DNA from: Halomonas urumqiensis
GTDB taxonomy: Bacteria > Pseudomonadota > Gammaproteobacteria > Pseudomonadales > Halomonadaceae
NCBI RefSeq assembly: GCF_003028575.1
Contig: NZ_PYUD01000003.1
Coordinates: 372,001-436,000, forward strand
Direction: 5' to 3'
DNA length: 64,000 bases
A program made the position numbers and the translations under genes. Shown piece after piece: positions 51,033 to 59,251 of the stretch (positions are counted from its first letter, which is position 1; each line of letters starts with the position of its first letter). Under the pieces are notes generated by a model. That model ran no database searches, was not told the DNA's origin, and worked only from the letters and a program-made list of their open reading frames with translations.

Positions 51033-51239
51033 ATGACGACTGGAACAGTCAAGTGGTTCAACGATGCAAAAGGCTTTGGCTTCATTACGCCGGAAGACGG
51101 CAGCAATGATGTCTTTGCTCACTTCTCCGAAATTCAGGCAGAAGGCTTCAAGTCTCTGCAGGAAGGCGAGACCGTCTCATTCGACGTGACCCAGGGGAAG
51201 AAAGGCCTTCAGGCCTCGAACATCAAGCAACTCGCGTGA
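51033..51239 (+). CDS. Cold-shock domain protein (CspA family)
   Basis: A 68-residue RNA/ssDNA-binding protein: [20 protein letters not shown] with RNP1, and [10 protein letters not shown] with RNP2. It melts RNA secondary structure. It has AAAGGA six bases upstream of ATG and a 265-base leader without a gene, fitting the long 5' UTR that controls many csp genes. A 10-bp stem follows the gene. Confidence 0.96.
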   Translation: MTTGTVKWFNDAKGFGFITPEDGSNDVFAHFSEIQAEGFKSLQEGETVSFDVTQGKKGLQASNIKQLA

Positions 51240-51281
51240 TCTGAATAGATCCAACGAGTTCTCGAGCCTCCCCGGCTCGAT

Positions 51282-51311
51282 CAATAGGGCCCGCTCATGC
51301 TGGCCCTATTG
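51282..51311 (+). terminator. Terminator of the cold-shock gene
   Basis: A perfect 10-bp stem CAATAGGGCC/GGCCCTATTG with a ten-base loop, followed by a short CGTTT stretch, 43 bases after the stop. Confidence 0.7.
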
Positions 51312-51393
51312 CGTTTCAGGGCTGCCATGAACATGATTGGCTGCTAGAGTTATCCTCTTTCGAAGCCACCTGATGCGACACGAGAGGACGCCG

Positions 51394-51603
51394 GTGAACC
51401 CCGAGGATCTGCAGACGCTGGTCACCCTGCGCATGCCATTTGGCAAATATAAAGGCTGGTTGATCGCCGACTTGCCCGGCCCCTACTTGAACTGGTTCGC
51501 CCGAGAAGGCTTTCCCGATAGCCGGATCGGTCGACTGCTGCACCTGATGCACGAGATCGACCACAACGGCCTTTCCGGCCTGCTGGAACCGCTGCGCCGC
51601 TGA
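51394..51603 (+). CDS. DUF3820 family protein
   Basis: A 69-residue protein: LVTLRMPFGKYKGWLIADLP, YLNWFAREGFP and a final helix, the DUF3820 pattern. A member has been linked to quorum-sensing-dependent virulence, but the function here is not known. The GTG start is chosen because GAGAGG lies six bases upstream and homologues begin at this point; an ATG 21 bases earlier lacks a ribosome site. Confidence 0.85.
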   Translation: MNPEDLQTLVTLRMPFGKYKGWLIADLPGPYLNWFAREGFPDSRIGRLLHLMHEIDHNGLSGLLEPLRR

Positions 51604-51674
51604 CAACCACGTGGCCGACCGATTAGCAGGCTCCCATTCGTTGCCGTTTCCAGCCTGCGGGGCCCACGCGCCGG

Positions 51675-52541
51675 ATGACACTATCCGCCATGATCCATTT
51701 GATCAGCCTGTCCTATCGCCCGCCCTACGCATGGGCACACTTGTGTGATTTTCTCATGTCGCGCCATCTGCCCGGCCTGGAATGGGTTGGCGACGACCAC
51801 TATGGCCGACGGTTCCACTGGCGCGAGGCACGAGGTGCGTTCACCGCCGTGCACGAACCCCGCCATCATCGCTTCGCGATCACACTCACGCTCGATGATC
51901 CCTCGGCACTGCCCGACGTGGTTCGCCAGATTCGTCGTGTGCTCGACCTGGATGCCGACACGGCGGTGATAGAGGCGCATCTGGCCGAGGGGCTGCCTGG
52001 CCTTGCGTTGATCGAAGGGCTGCGCCTGCCCAATACCTGGAGCCTGTTCGAAGCCGGTGTGCGGGCGATCCTTGGCCAGCAGGTCACGGTGGTGGCGGCA
52101 CGCAAACTGGCTATACAGCTGGTCACAACCCTGGGCGAGCCTGCCACGCTCTCCCCGCCTGGCCACTACTTCCCGCCTGGCCACTACTTCCCGCCTGGCC
52201 ACTTCTTCCCGCCCCCCCAGGCGCTGGCCGCAAGCGATCTTGGCTTTCTTGGCATGCCTAACGCCCGGCGCGATACACTGCGCCGCTTCGCTGCCTGGTA
52301 CGCCGATGCCGCACCCGCCGAGAGAGCGCGCACCGAGCACTGGACCGCCCTCAAGGGCATCGGCCCATGGACGGCGGATTACGCGGCGATGCGCGGCGCT
52401 GCCCATCCAGACATCTGGCTGGGCGGCGATCTCGGCATCCGCAAGGCGCTTGCCTCCGTCACCGAGAGCGGTGGCCATCTCGATCCCAACGTCGCCACAC
52501 CGTGGCGCAGTTATCTGACCCTGCAGCTGTGGTCGCGCTGA
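51675..52541 (+). CDS. alkA: DNA-3-methyladenine glycosylase II (AlkA-like)
   Basis: A 288-residue base-excision repair enzyme of the HhH-GPD superfamily. The N-terminal AlkA domain starts SLSYRPPYAW; the glycosylase core has VRAILGQQVTVVAARKLA, the helix-hairpin-helix LKGIGPWTADYAAMRG and the catalytic Asp in WLGGDLGIRKAL. It lacks the N-terminal Ada domain. Residues 160-180 contain a triple repeat PPGHYF-PPGHYF-PPGHFF not present in E. coli AlkA, encoded by three 18-bp units, likely in a surface loop. The start codon choice among the first two ATGs is uncertain. Confidence 0.9.
   Translation: MTLSAMIHLISLSYRPPYAWAHLCDFLMSRHLPGLEWVGDDHYGRRFHWREARGAFTAVHEPRHHRFAITLTLDDPSALPDVVRQIRRVLDLDADTAVIEAHLAEGLPGLALIEGLRLPNTWSLFEAGVRAILGQQVTVVAARKLAIQLVTTLGEPATLSPPGHYFPPGHYFPPGHFFPPPQALAASDLGFLGMPNARRDTLRRFAAWYADAAPAERARTEHWTALKGIGPWTADYAAMRGAAHPDIWLGGDLGIRKALASVTESGGHLDPNVATPWRSYLTLQLWSR
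52154..52207 (+). repeat. 18-bp coding tandem repeat inside alkA
   Basis: CCCGCCTGGCCACTACTT occurs twice perfectly and a third time with one change (CTTCTT). It adds six residues per unit without shifting frame. Confidence 0.9.
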
Positions 52542-52633
52542 TGGCTTGAACGGCCATGCTCGCCCACCCTGAACGTGACACAATTATCACGCATCATCCC
52601 CACCTCTTCGCGATAAACAGCCCTGGAGTGGAC

Positions 52634-53791
52634 ATGCAGGACGCAACCCACCATGCCCGACGGGCAACCTACCGCTATTTCCTGATCTTCATCGCCATCG
52701 GCGCCAGTGGTGGCCTGCTGGGGCCGGCGCTACCGCACCTGGCCGAGATGACCGGCTCGACCATGGGCCAGATCGCCGTGCTGTTCACCGCGAGAGCACT
52801 CGGCAATATGCTCGGCTCAGTAGGTTCGGGCCTGCTGGTGGATCGTTTCTCGGGCCACCGGGTGGTGATCGGCATGCTGTTGCTGATGGCGGCTGGGCTC
52901 ATTGCCGTGCCATTCAGCCATGCGCTGGTCGTGCTCACAGGCGTGGTGTTCGTGCTCGGCTTTGCGGAAGTGTCGATCAATGCCAGCTCCAACACCCTGC
53001 TGCTGTGGGCACATGGCGTGCGATCGCCGCCCTGGATCAGCGCACTGCATTTCTGTTTCGGGCTCGGCAACATGCTGGTTCCGCTGGTGCTGATCGGGGT
53101 ACTGGCGCTAACTGGCAAGGCCGCCTGGACATTCTGGCTGGTGGCCGCCTACGCGCTGCTGCTGGTGATTCCCCTGGCACGCGTGCCAAGCCCCAGACCA
53201 GACCCGAGCCGCGATGGCGAGCGAGAGCCACCACCGCCGCCAAATGCCCGGCGGCTGGGCCTGTTCCTTGCGATGTTCGGGCTCTACGTGGGCACCGAAA
53301 TCACCTTTGCCGGGTGGATCACTGCTTACGCCACCCTGGAGGGGCTGGCGACGGGGGATGCGGCACTGCTGGTCACGCTGTTCTGGATGACACTGTCTGC
53401 CGGGCGGCTGCTGGCGATTCCGCTGCTGCGCAAGATGACACCCTGGATGGTGCTGCGCGGCTGCCTCGGACTTGGGCTGCTTTCCGCCCTGGCCCTGCAG
53501 TTCGGCTGGCTGCCGCTGTGGCTGATCGCGCTGCTGTTCGGCCTGGCGTGTTCGGCGATCTTCCCTACCCTGTTCGGCCTCAGCAATGCGCTGATGGCGA
53601 TGAGCGGGCGCACCACCGGCCTGATCTTCCTGGCCGGTGGGGTCGGTGCAATGGCGCTGCCTTCGATTGCCGGCCCACTGCTCGACTGGGCCGGCACCGG
53701 TGCCTTTCCGCTGCTGCTGGTGGCACTGATGGGCCTGCTGATCGCGGGTCTGGTCGCGCTGCGCCGGATGGTGCGGCTGACGGGCCGCTGA
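52634..53791 (+). CDS. MFS permease
   Basis: A 385-residue, 12-helix transporter, starting around YRYFLIFIAIGASGGLLGPA. GSGLLVDRFSGHRVVIG is MFS motif A and WISALHFCFGLGNMLVPL recalls the FHS/fucose-permease-like families. A Pro-rich loop (RDGEREPPPPPNARR) links the halves. The ATG with GGAG seven bases upstream is preferred over an earlier in-frame start. Substrate unknown. Confidence 0.9.
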   Translation: MQDATHHARRATYRYFLIFIAIGASGGLLGPALPHLAEMTGSTMGQIAVLFTARALGNMLGSVGSGLLVDRFSGHRVVIGMLLLMAAGLIAVPFSHALVVLTGVVFVLGFAEVSINASSNTLLLWAHGVRSPPWISALHFCFGLGNMLVPLVLIGVLALTGKAAWTFWLVAAYALLLVIPLARVPSPRPDPSRDGEREPPPPPNARRLGLFLAMFGLYVGTEITFAGWITAYATLEGLATGDAALLVTLFWMTLSAGRLLAIPLLRKMTPWMVLRGCLGLGLLSALALQFGWLPLWLIALLFGLACSAIFPTLFGLSNALMAMSGRTTGLIFLAGGVGAMALPSIAGPLLDWAGTGAFPLLLVALMGLLIAGLVALRRMVRLTGR

Positions 53792-53839
53792 TCGGGCGTC
53801 GCCGACCGCCGTCAGTGGTACCTGCCCCGCCAGGTCGCT

Positions 53840-54808
53840 TTAAAGCCACTTCTTGCGGCGAAACACCCACAGCAGCCCCAGGCCGATCAGCAACATCATC
53901 ACCAGCAGTACGAAGTAGCCATAGCGATAGGCGAGTTCCGGCATGTGCTGGAAGTTCATGCCATAGATACCGGCCAGGAAGGTCAAGGGCACGAAGATGG
54001 CGGTGATCACCGTCAGTACGCGCATGGTGATGTTGAGCTGATGGGACGCCAGGGAGATATGGCCATCCACCAGGTCGCCACAGATGTCGTAGTACATCTG
54101 GGTCAGGGTCAGCAGGCGGTCGAAGCGTTCGTGAACGTCATTGATGGCGTGCAGGGTGTCGTCGTTGCCACGAGGCAGATGCGAGTAGTCGTAGGCGGTG
54201 AGCTCCTGGGTGATGCCCACGTGGTAGCTGAAGACCCGACGCATCTTCACCAGTCGCGAGCGATAACCGATCACGCGGCGCATCAGCGCATCGCTGCCAT
54301 CTTCCAGGAGTTCGTCCTCGATATCGCTGAGCTGGTTTTCGAACTCCAGAAGACTGTCGATGTAGAAGCCGGCTGACACGTACATGATCTTGAGCGCCAC
54401 ATGCTCGGGGGAGCGGCGCAGCAGAGTCTTGCCATCACCTGCGAGCAGCCGGTCAATGCTCATGGCCGTGCCAGGGTGCAGGCTGATCAGAAACCGTTCA
54501 CCGACGAAGAAGGCCATCTGCTGGGGAACGAAATTCAGGTCCGAATCGAAGGAGGAGATGCCGCGATAGAGAATCAACGTGTGGGTATCGAATTCCTCGA
54601 TCTTTGGCGGGTGCCGCTCGCGGTGGGCATCATCGATGGCCATGGGGTGGCAACCGAAGGCTTCCAGCATCGCACGCTCACTGGCCACGCTCTCCCCCTG
54701 CAGGTCGATCCAGATATGGCAGTCCGACATCTCGCTCCAGCGCTCGATCAGACGTTCATCGCCCACCTCCACCTGACCCTCGGTATCCAGCAGCAGTGTT
54801 CGTATCAT
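53840..54808 (-). CDS. CorA-family divalent metal transporter
   Basis: A 322-residue pentameric channel subunit. A long cytoplasmic domain ends in two membrane helices (about 262-282 and 296-316) with the YGMNF selectivity motif between them (GIYGMNFQHMPEL). CorA carries Mg2+, Co2+ and Ni2+ into cells, while ZntB relatives move Zn2+; sequence alone does not decide. The ATG following an AGGA at ten bases is chosen rather than an upstream TTG. Confidence 0.93.
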   Translation of the reverse strand: MIRTLLLDTEGQVEVGDERLIERWSEMSDCHIWIDLQGESVASERAMLEAFGCHPMAIDDAHRERHPPKIEEFDTHTLILYRGISSFDSDLNFVPQQMAFFVGERFLISLHPGTAMSIDRLLAGDGKTLLRRSPEHVALKIMYVSAGFYIDSLLEFENQLSDIEDELLEDGSDALMRRVIGYRSRLVKMRRVFSYHVGITQELTAYDYSHLPRGNDDTLHAINDVHERFDRLLTLTQMYYDICGDLVDGHISLASHQLNITMRVLTVITAIFVPLTFLAGIYGMNFQHMPELAYRYGYFVLLVMMLLIGLGLLWVFRRKKWL

Positions 54809-54940
54809 TGTCTTGTCATCCTGGCATGCGATAGTCGTCAACCTACTCTATGGCACACTCTATGGCACACTCTGGGCCCGAAGGAACCGGAGCGTTTGCG
54901 TGCTTGATCAAACATCCTTTCAGCTTACGCAGGAGATAGC

Positions 54941-56140
54941 ATGGTAACGCCTTCCTCCGGGCGCGCAGGCGAGGTCTTCCGCGCGTTTTTGCTCCTTGGC
55001 CTGACCTCGTTCGGCGGCCCGATTGCGCACCTGGGCTACTTCCGAACCGAGTTCGTGGCCAGGCGCCAGTGGCTCGATGAACATGCCTATGCCGACCTGG
55101 TAGCGTTATGCCAGTTTCTGCCGGGGCCAGCGAGCAGCCAGGTGGGCTTCTCGCTGGGCTTGATGAGAGCTGGGCCGCTGGGCGCGCTGGCGGCCTGGAC
55201 GGCCTTCACACTACCTTCGGCAATCCTGCTGGTGCTGTTCGCCCTGGGGGCGGCAAGCATCGATGGCCTGCTCGGCAGCGGGTTGATTCACGGCCTGAGG
55301 GTCGTGGCGGTGGCCATCGTCGCTCATGCGGTGTGGGGCATGGCCAAAACACTCTGCCCGGATCGCCAGCGCGCCACCATCGCGGTGCTTGCGGTATTGC
55401 TGGTGATAGGGGTGGGTGGTGCCTTCGGCCAGGTCTCGGCTATCGTGATGGGGGCGCTCGCCGGGCTATGGGTGTGCCGCGATGGCAAGGCCGTAAGCCA
55501 CACCATGCAGCCCATGCCGGTCAGCCGGCGCACGGGGATGGTGTACCTGGCGGCGTTCATCGTGCTGCTGGCGGGCCTGCCGATGCTTACGATGTCGGGT
55601 GCCGGCCAGGGCATTGCGCTGGTGGATGCCTTCTATCGCGCCGGGGCGCTGGTATTCGGTGGGGGCCACGTGGTGCTGCCGCTGCTCGAGGCGGAGGTGG
55701 TGCAGAGCGGCTGGATGAGCGCGAGTGACTTCCTGGCCGGTTACGGGGCCGCCCAGGCAATACCGGGCCCACTGTTCACCTTCGCCGCTTATCTTGGCAT
55801 GGCGCTCGACGGGGGTGGCGTACTCAGCGCCCTGTTGGCGCTGGTGGCGATCTTCGTCCCCGGGATGCTGTTGTTGCTGGCGGCGCTGCCGTTCTGGAAC
55901 ACCCTGCGCGTGCGCCCCGGTATTCAAGCCGTGCTGCGCGGGGTCAATGCGGCCGTAGTGGGGCTGCTGGGTGCCGCTCTGTATCACCCGGTGTGGACCA
56001 GTGCGATCCTCGGGCCGCGCGAATTCGCCCTGGCTCTGGTCGGCTTCGCACTGCTTGCAGTGTGGAAACTGCCACCCTGGGTGGCCGTGCTGGTGTGCGG
56101 TCTGGGTGGCATGGCACTGGGTGCGGGTGCGACCAGTTAA
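54941..56140 (+). CDS. chrA: Chromate transporter ChrA
   Basis: A 399-residue bidomain CHR-family protein. The duplicated CHR domains show LTSFGGPIAHLGYFR and FGGGHVVLPLLEAEVV at equivalent positions, with FLPGPASSQVGF and AIPGPLFTFAAY. It exports chromate from the cytoplasm. The ATG has AGGAG six bases upstream. Its stop overlaps the stop of the convergent esterase gene by four bases. Confidence 0.93.
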   Translation: MVTPSSGRAGEVFRAFLLLGLTSFGGPIAHLGYFRTEFVARRQWLDEHAYADLVALCQFLPGPASSQVGFSLGLMRAGPLGALAAWTAFTLPSAILLVLFALGAASIDGLLGSGLIHGLRVVAVAIVAHAVWGMAKTLCPDRQRATIAVLAVLLVIGVGGAFGQVSAIVMGALAGLWVCRDGKAVSHTMQPMPVSRRTGMVYLAAFIVLLAGLPMLTMSGAGQGIALVDAFYRAGALVFGGGHVVLPLLEAEVVQSGWMSASDFLAGYGAAQAIPGPLFTFAAYLGMALDGGGVLSALLALVAIFVPGMLLLLAALPFWNTLRVRPGIQAVLRGVNAAVVGLLGAALYHPVWTSAILGPREFALALVGFALLAVWKLPPWVAVLVCGLGGMALGAGATS

Positions 56141-57081
56141 GGAGCGACCACCTGGGCGTCGTCGCCCTCGAACGGTACAGGCTCGCGCAGGTGGCGCGAC
56201 ATGAAACTCAATCCGCGCGGCAGGCTCGCCCGCCAGACGCGCCAGGTATGCCCACCGGGCAGTACGTCGAGCCGCACATTGGCCGGCTGATGAGGCAGCA
56301 AGGCACTCTGCAGCAGGCGCGCATGATGCACGGCGTTGAGGTGGTCGCGCCCCCCGGCGGTCAGATACACCGGCACCATGGTGTCACCGGCGAGGTACGC
56401 GTCCAGGTGTGCTGTGTAGTTGGTTTGCTCCCAAAGCGTGGGGTCGAACTCGCCATTGCGCTGGAACGCCGGGTGGCGCCATGCGGAGGATTGCTCCGGC
56501 GGCAACGGGTGATAGCTTGCCGGGCTGAACGCGGCTACCGCGGCGAAGCGCTCGGGAAACTCGAAGGCGAAGTTGAGCGCGCCGAATCCACCGGCGGAAA
56601 GCCCCGCCACGCCACGCCATTCGCGCTCGGGCACCACATGCCAGCTATCCTCGATGTGAGGGATCAGCTCGTCCATGAAAGCCGTACGTGCCGATTCGTT
56701 GTAGCCGTCGATCCACCAGCTCTCCGAACCCGGCATGACGATGACCACCGGCGGTATCACGCCAAGGCGAATCATCCGATCGGCGGTGCGGCGCAGCAGG
56801 CCGGAATCCACCCAGTCGGTCTCGCTACCGAAGGAGCCATGCAGCAGGTAGATGACCGGATACGCCTGGTTCGATACCGCATACCCCTCGGGCAGGTAGA
56901 GAGTGTAAGGGTAGTCGCGCTCGAGCACTTGTGAAGGAAAGCTCTGGTGGCTGACCTGCCCCGCAGCGTGAGCGGACGAGGCAAACGTCAGCCATACCCC
57001 CCCCATCAGGGCGAAAAAGGCCAGAGATGACAGACGGCGAACCAGGGTGGAGCGAATCGCTGAACGATGCATCGAGCGCAT
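56137..57081 (-). CDS. Secreted esterase D-family hydrolase
   Basis: A 314-residue alpha/beta-hydrolase of the putative esterase family (PF00756). A signal peptide ends ASSAHAAG. Motifs: PVIYLLHGSFGSETDW, the nucleophile elbow VAGLSAGGFGALNFA, an Asp in AGGRDHLNAV, and the His in PGGHTWRVW. The family covers S-formylglutathione hydrolase and mycolyl transferase relatives; here it is exported, which suggests a periplasmic esterase. Start chosen at ATG with AAGGAGG six bases upstream. Confidence 0.9.
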   Translation of the reverse strand: MRSMHRSAIRSTLVRRLSSLAFFALMGGVWLTFASSAHAAGQVSHQSFPSQVLERDYPYTLYLPEGYAVSNQAYPVIYLLHGSFGSETDWVDSGLLRRTADRMIRLGVIPPVVIVMPGSESWWIDGYNESARTAFMDELIPHIEDSWHVVPEREWRGVAGLSAGGFGALNFAFEFPERFAAVAAFSPASYHPLPPEQSSAWRHPAFQRNGEFDPTLWEQTNYTAHLDAYLAGDTMVPVYLTAGGRDHLNAVHHARLLQSALLPHQPANVRLDVLPGGHTWRVWRASLPRGLSFMSRHLREPVPFEGDDAQVVAP

Positions 57082-57244
57082 ATCTATCCTCCTTGGCGGC
57101 AATCGGGTCGGGCAAAGATCCGACACATGGCGTTACCGTTATGCAGGGAATTCATGAGGCTAAATGCTGTCCGACCCGGTTCGGGGTCACATTGTTCCAA
57201 CCCCGTTTGCGTGCCACTTCGCCATTTCAACTGCTGGAGACCCC

Positions 57245-58261
57245 ATGAAGCGCATCGAGGAAATCTACTGGTTGCGGTTCTATGGATGCCTCGCGGTCTT
57301 CCTGTTCCACCTGATCGGGCGCATCGAAGACAATTATCTCGGGCATGTCAGCTTGGATCTGGCGCGCATTCCCCTGGTACTGGGTACGCCGATCTTCATC
57401 TTCATCTCGATCTTTCTGTTCTCGGCGCGCTACGGCGATGATGTCCCGCACAATTTCCTGGCCAACCGCTTCAAGTACATCATGGTGCCGTACCTGGTGT
57501 ACGGACTGATCTACTCCATTGCCGAATACCTGCGTCGGATGGCAAGCGACGATCCCGTCGGGTTCACCACACACATGGTCGAGTACCTGGTATTCGCCGG
57601 CTGGCACGGCTACTTCCTGATCATCGCCATGCAGTTCTATGTGCTGTTCTGGCTCTATAACCGCTTCGACCTCAAGCGCTGGCTACCCTCGGGGCGCTGG
57701 CTGTTCATCGGCGCGCTGATCAGCATGGGATACTGGGGGTTCTTCCGCTGGCAGGCCATCGAACCGCCCGGTTACCTGCACTGGATAGCCCCAATAGGCT
57801 GGATCTACCTGTTCTTCCTCGCCCTGCTGCTGGTGAAATACTATCCGGATTTGCGCCAGAAATACTGGTTCCGGCGACTCTCCAACCCTGCCTGGCTGGC
57901 GGTCACGGTGGCGATGATCGTGCTGTTCACCCTGCGTGGTGAACTCGAGTACTCGTCCAAGGAGACCTGGGTGGTGCCGCTGTTCATCTTCGCGATGCTG
58001 TGGGCAATGAGTTGGTTGTCGGGGCTTACCGCCACGCCGCTGGTGAAGAAGGTCAACGAATACTCGTTCGGTATCTACCTGGCCCACCCGCTGTTCTTTT
58101 CGCTGGTGGATTTCATCACCTGGCAGATCGACGTGCCGCTGTGGCTATATGCCCCCGCGCTGATGGTCGTGGGGCTTTCGGGTTCGATCATGCTCAACCG
58201 CGTGGTAAACCGCAGCAACTGGAGCGGCCTGATGTTCGGCAAGCGCCTGCGGGTGACCTGA
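57245..58261 (+). CDS. Acyltransferase 3-family membrane protein
   Basis: A 338-residue protein with about ten membrane helices. The start YWLRFYGCLAVFLFHLIGRI carries the conserved His of the acyltransferase 3 family (OafA/NodX type), which adds acetyl or other acyl groups to surface sugars or lipids. The usual R.....R.. and later conserved Arg and Glu positions are not all identifiable. ATG with GGAG six bases upstream. Convergent with DUF3581 gene. Confidence 0.88.
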   Translation: MKRIEEIYWLRFYGCLAVFLFHLIGRIEDNYLGHVSLDLARIPLVLGTPIFIFISIFLFSARYGDDVPHNFLANRFKYIMVPYLVYGLIYSIAEYLRRMASDDPVGFTTHMVEYLVFAGWHGYFLIIAMQFYVLFWLYNRFDLKRWLPSGRWLFIGALISMGYWGFFRWQAIEPPGYLHWIAPIGWIYLFFLALLLVKYYPDLRQKYWFRRLSNPAWLAVTVAMIVLFTLRGELEYSSKETWVVPLFIFAMLWAMSWLSGLTATPLVKKVNEYSFGIYLAHPLFFSLVDFITWQIDVPLWLYAPALMVVGLSGSIMLNRVVNRSNWSGLMFGKRLRVT

Positions 58262-58307
58262 ACGAAAGACGCATCGCATCACGGCACTCGCCCCCCTCGG
58301 ACGACAG

Positions 58308-58387
58308 TCGATCAGGGCAACTGTCGATAAGAGCATCTGCCGATCAGGGCATCTGCCGATCAGGGCATCTGTCGATCAGGGCAGGGG
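58308..58387. repeat. 16-bp tandem repeat between convergent genes
   Basis: Five units of TCGATCAGGGCATCTG, the first and second with changes, lie between the acyltransferase and DUF3581 genes. No hairpin or reading frame is evident. Confidence 0.85.
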
Positions 58388-58393
58388 GAGAAC

Positions 58394-59110
58394 TCAGGGT
58401 GTGTCACCTTCATAGGCCGCCTTCAGGCGGTAGAACTCGGCGACGATGTCATCCATCGCGGCGGCGTCGTAGTCGCGAAGCCCACTTACCACTAGCTTCT
58501 TCGAACCGACGCCGATGGGCGTGTCGCCCTCCATGATGCGAAACTCGAGCAGGGTGTCGCCACGCTTGCCGGCCACCTCGAGCGATGAGCGCGATAGTTC
58601 AAGCGCCGGGGCCAGGGCATCCAGCCGCTGCAGCGAGAAGCCCATGCTGTCGTAGATCACCAGCGGGCGACGCGGGTTGAACATCACGCCTTGCTCTTGC
58701 AGCAGTGGCTTGAGGTAGTGAGGGAAGTTCTTGCCGGAAAACGCCACATAGCAGCGGGTGAAGGCCTCGACCACGGCCTCGTCAAGAGTGATGTCACCCT
58801 CACGTTCCACTTCGAGATAGCGCTTGCCGTCCTCATCGCGGACCCACAGCAAGCCATCTTCCCCCTCATCGAAACGCAGCGGCGTGCCGTCGCCCACCAT
58901 GCTGAGGAAGCGGAAGTTCATCTGCTGGGAGAGGCCAAAGCGCTCGAGTACCAAGGCGAACAGCAGGTCACCGGGCACGCAGAAGCGCCGTGCCTCGGGG
59001 TTATGGATGGGGTTGTAGTCGCCAGCCACTCCCTTGGCGAAACGACTGGCCTGCGCCGCGGAGATGGTGACCCATTCCCCGGTACGCGAGTGGAATTCAT
59101 CGAGAAACAT
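58394..59110 (-). CDS. DUF3581 family protein
   Basis: A 238-residue protein. It has AAQASRFAKGVAGDYNPIHN at the start, typical of a hot-dog-like MaoC fold, and PGDLLFALVLERFGLSQQMNF, AFSGKNFPHYLKPLL and KRGDTLLEFRIMEGD. The family is conserved in gammaproteobacteria and its function is unknown. Start chosen at MFLDEFHSR, where conservation begins; the longer frame upstream is Arg-rich. Confidence 0.85.
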   Translation of the reverse strand: MFLDEFHSRTGEWVTISAAQASRFAKGVAGDYNPIHNPEARRFCVPGDLLFALVLERFGLSQQMNFRFLSMVGDGTPLRFDEGEDGLLWVRDEDGKRYLEVEREGDITLDEAVVEAFTRCYVAFSGKNFPHYLKPLLQEQGVMFNPRRPLVIYDSMGFSLQRLDALAPALELSRSSLEVAGKRGDTLLEFRIMEGDTPIGVGSKKLVVSGLRDYDAAAMDDIVAEFYRLKAAYEGDTP

Positions 59111-59251
59111 GCGTGCTGTGCCTGCCCTGCGTCGTTGGCGATGCGAACCTTGCCGTTCTTGGCCCAGACGAGATGATGCCACAAAATCGCTCGCCAATAG
59201 AGCCATTCGGCGCGTTAACATGAGCGAATGTCACCCAAGGAGCGGTCGTAC

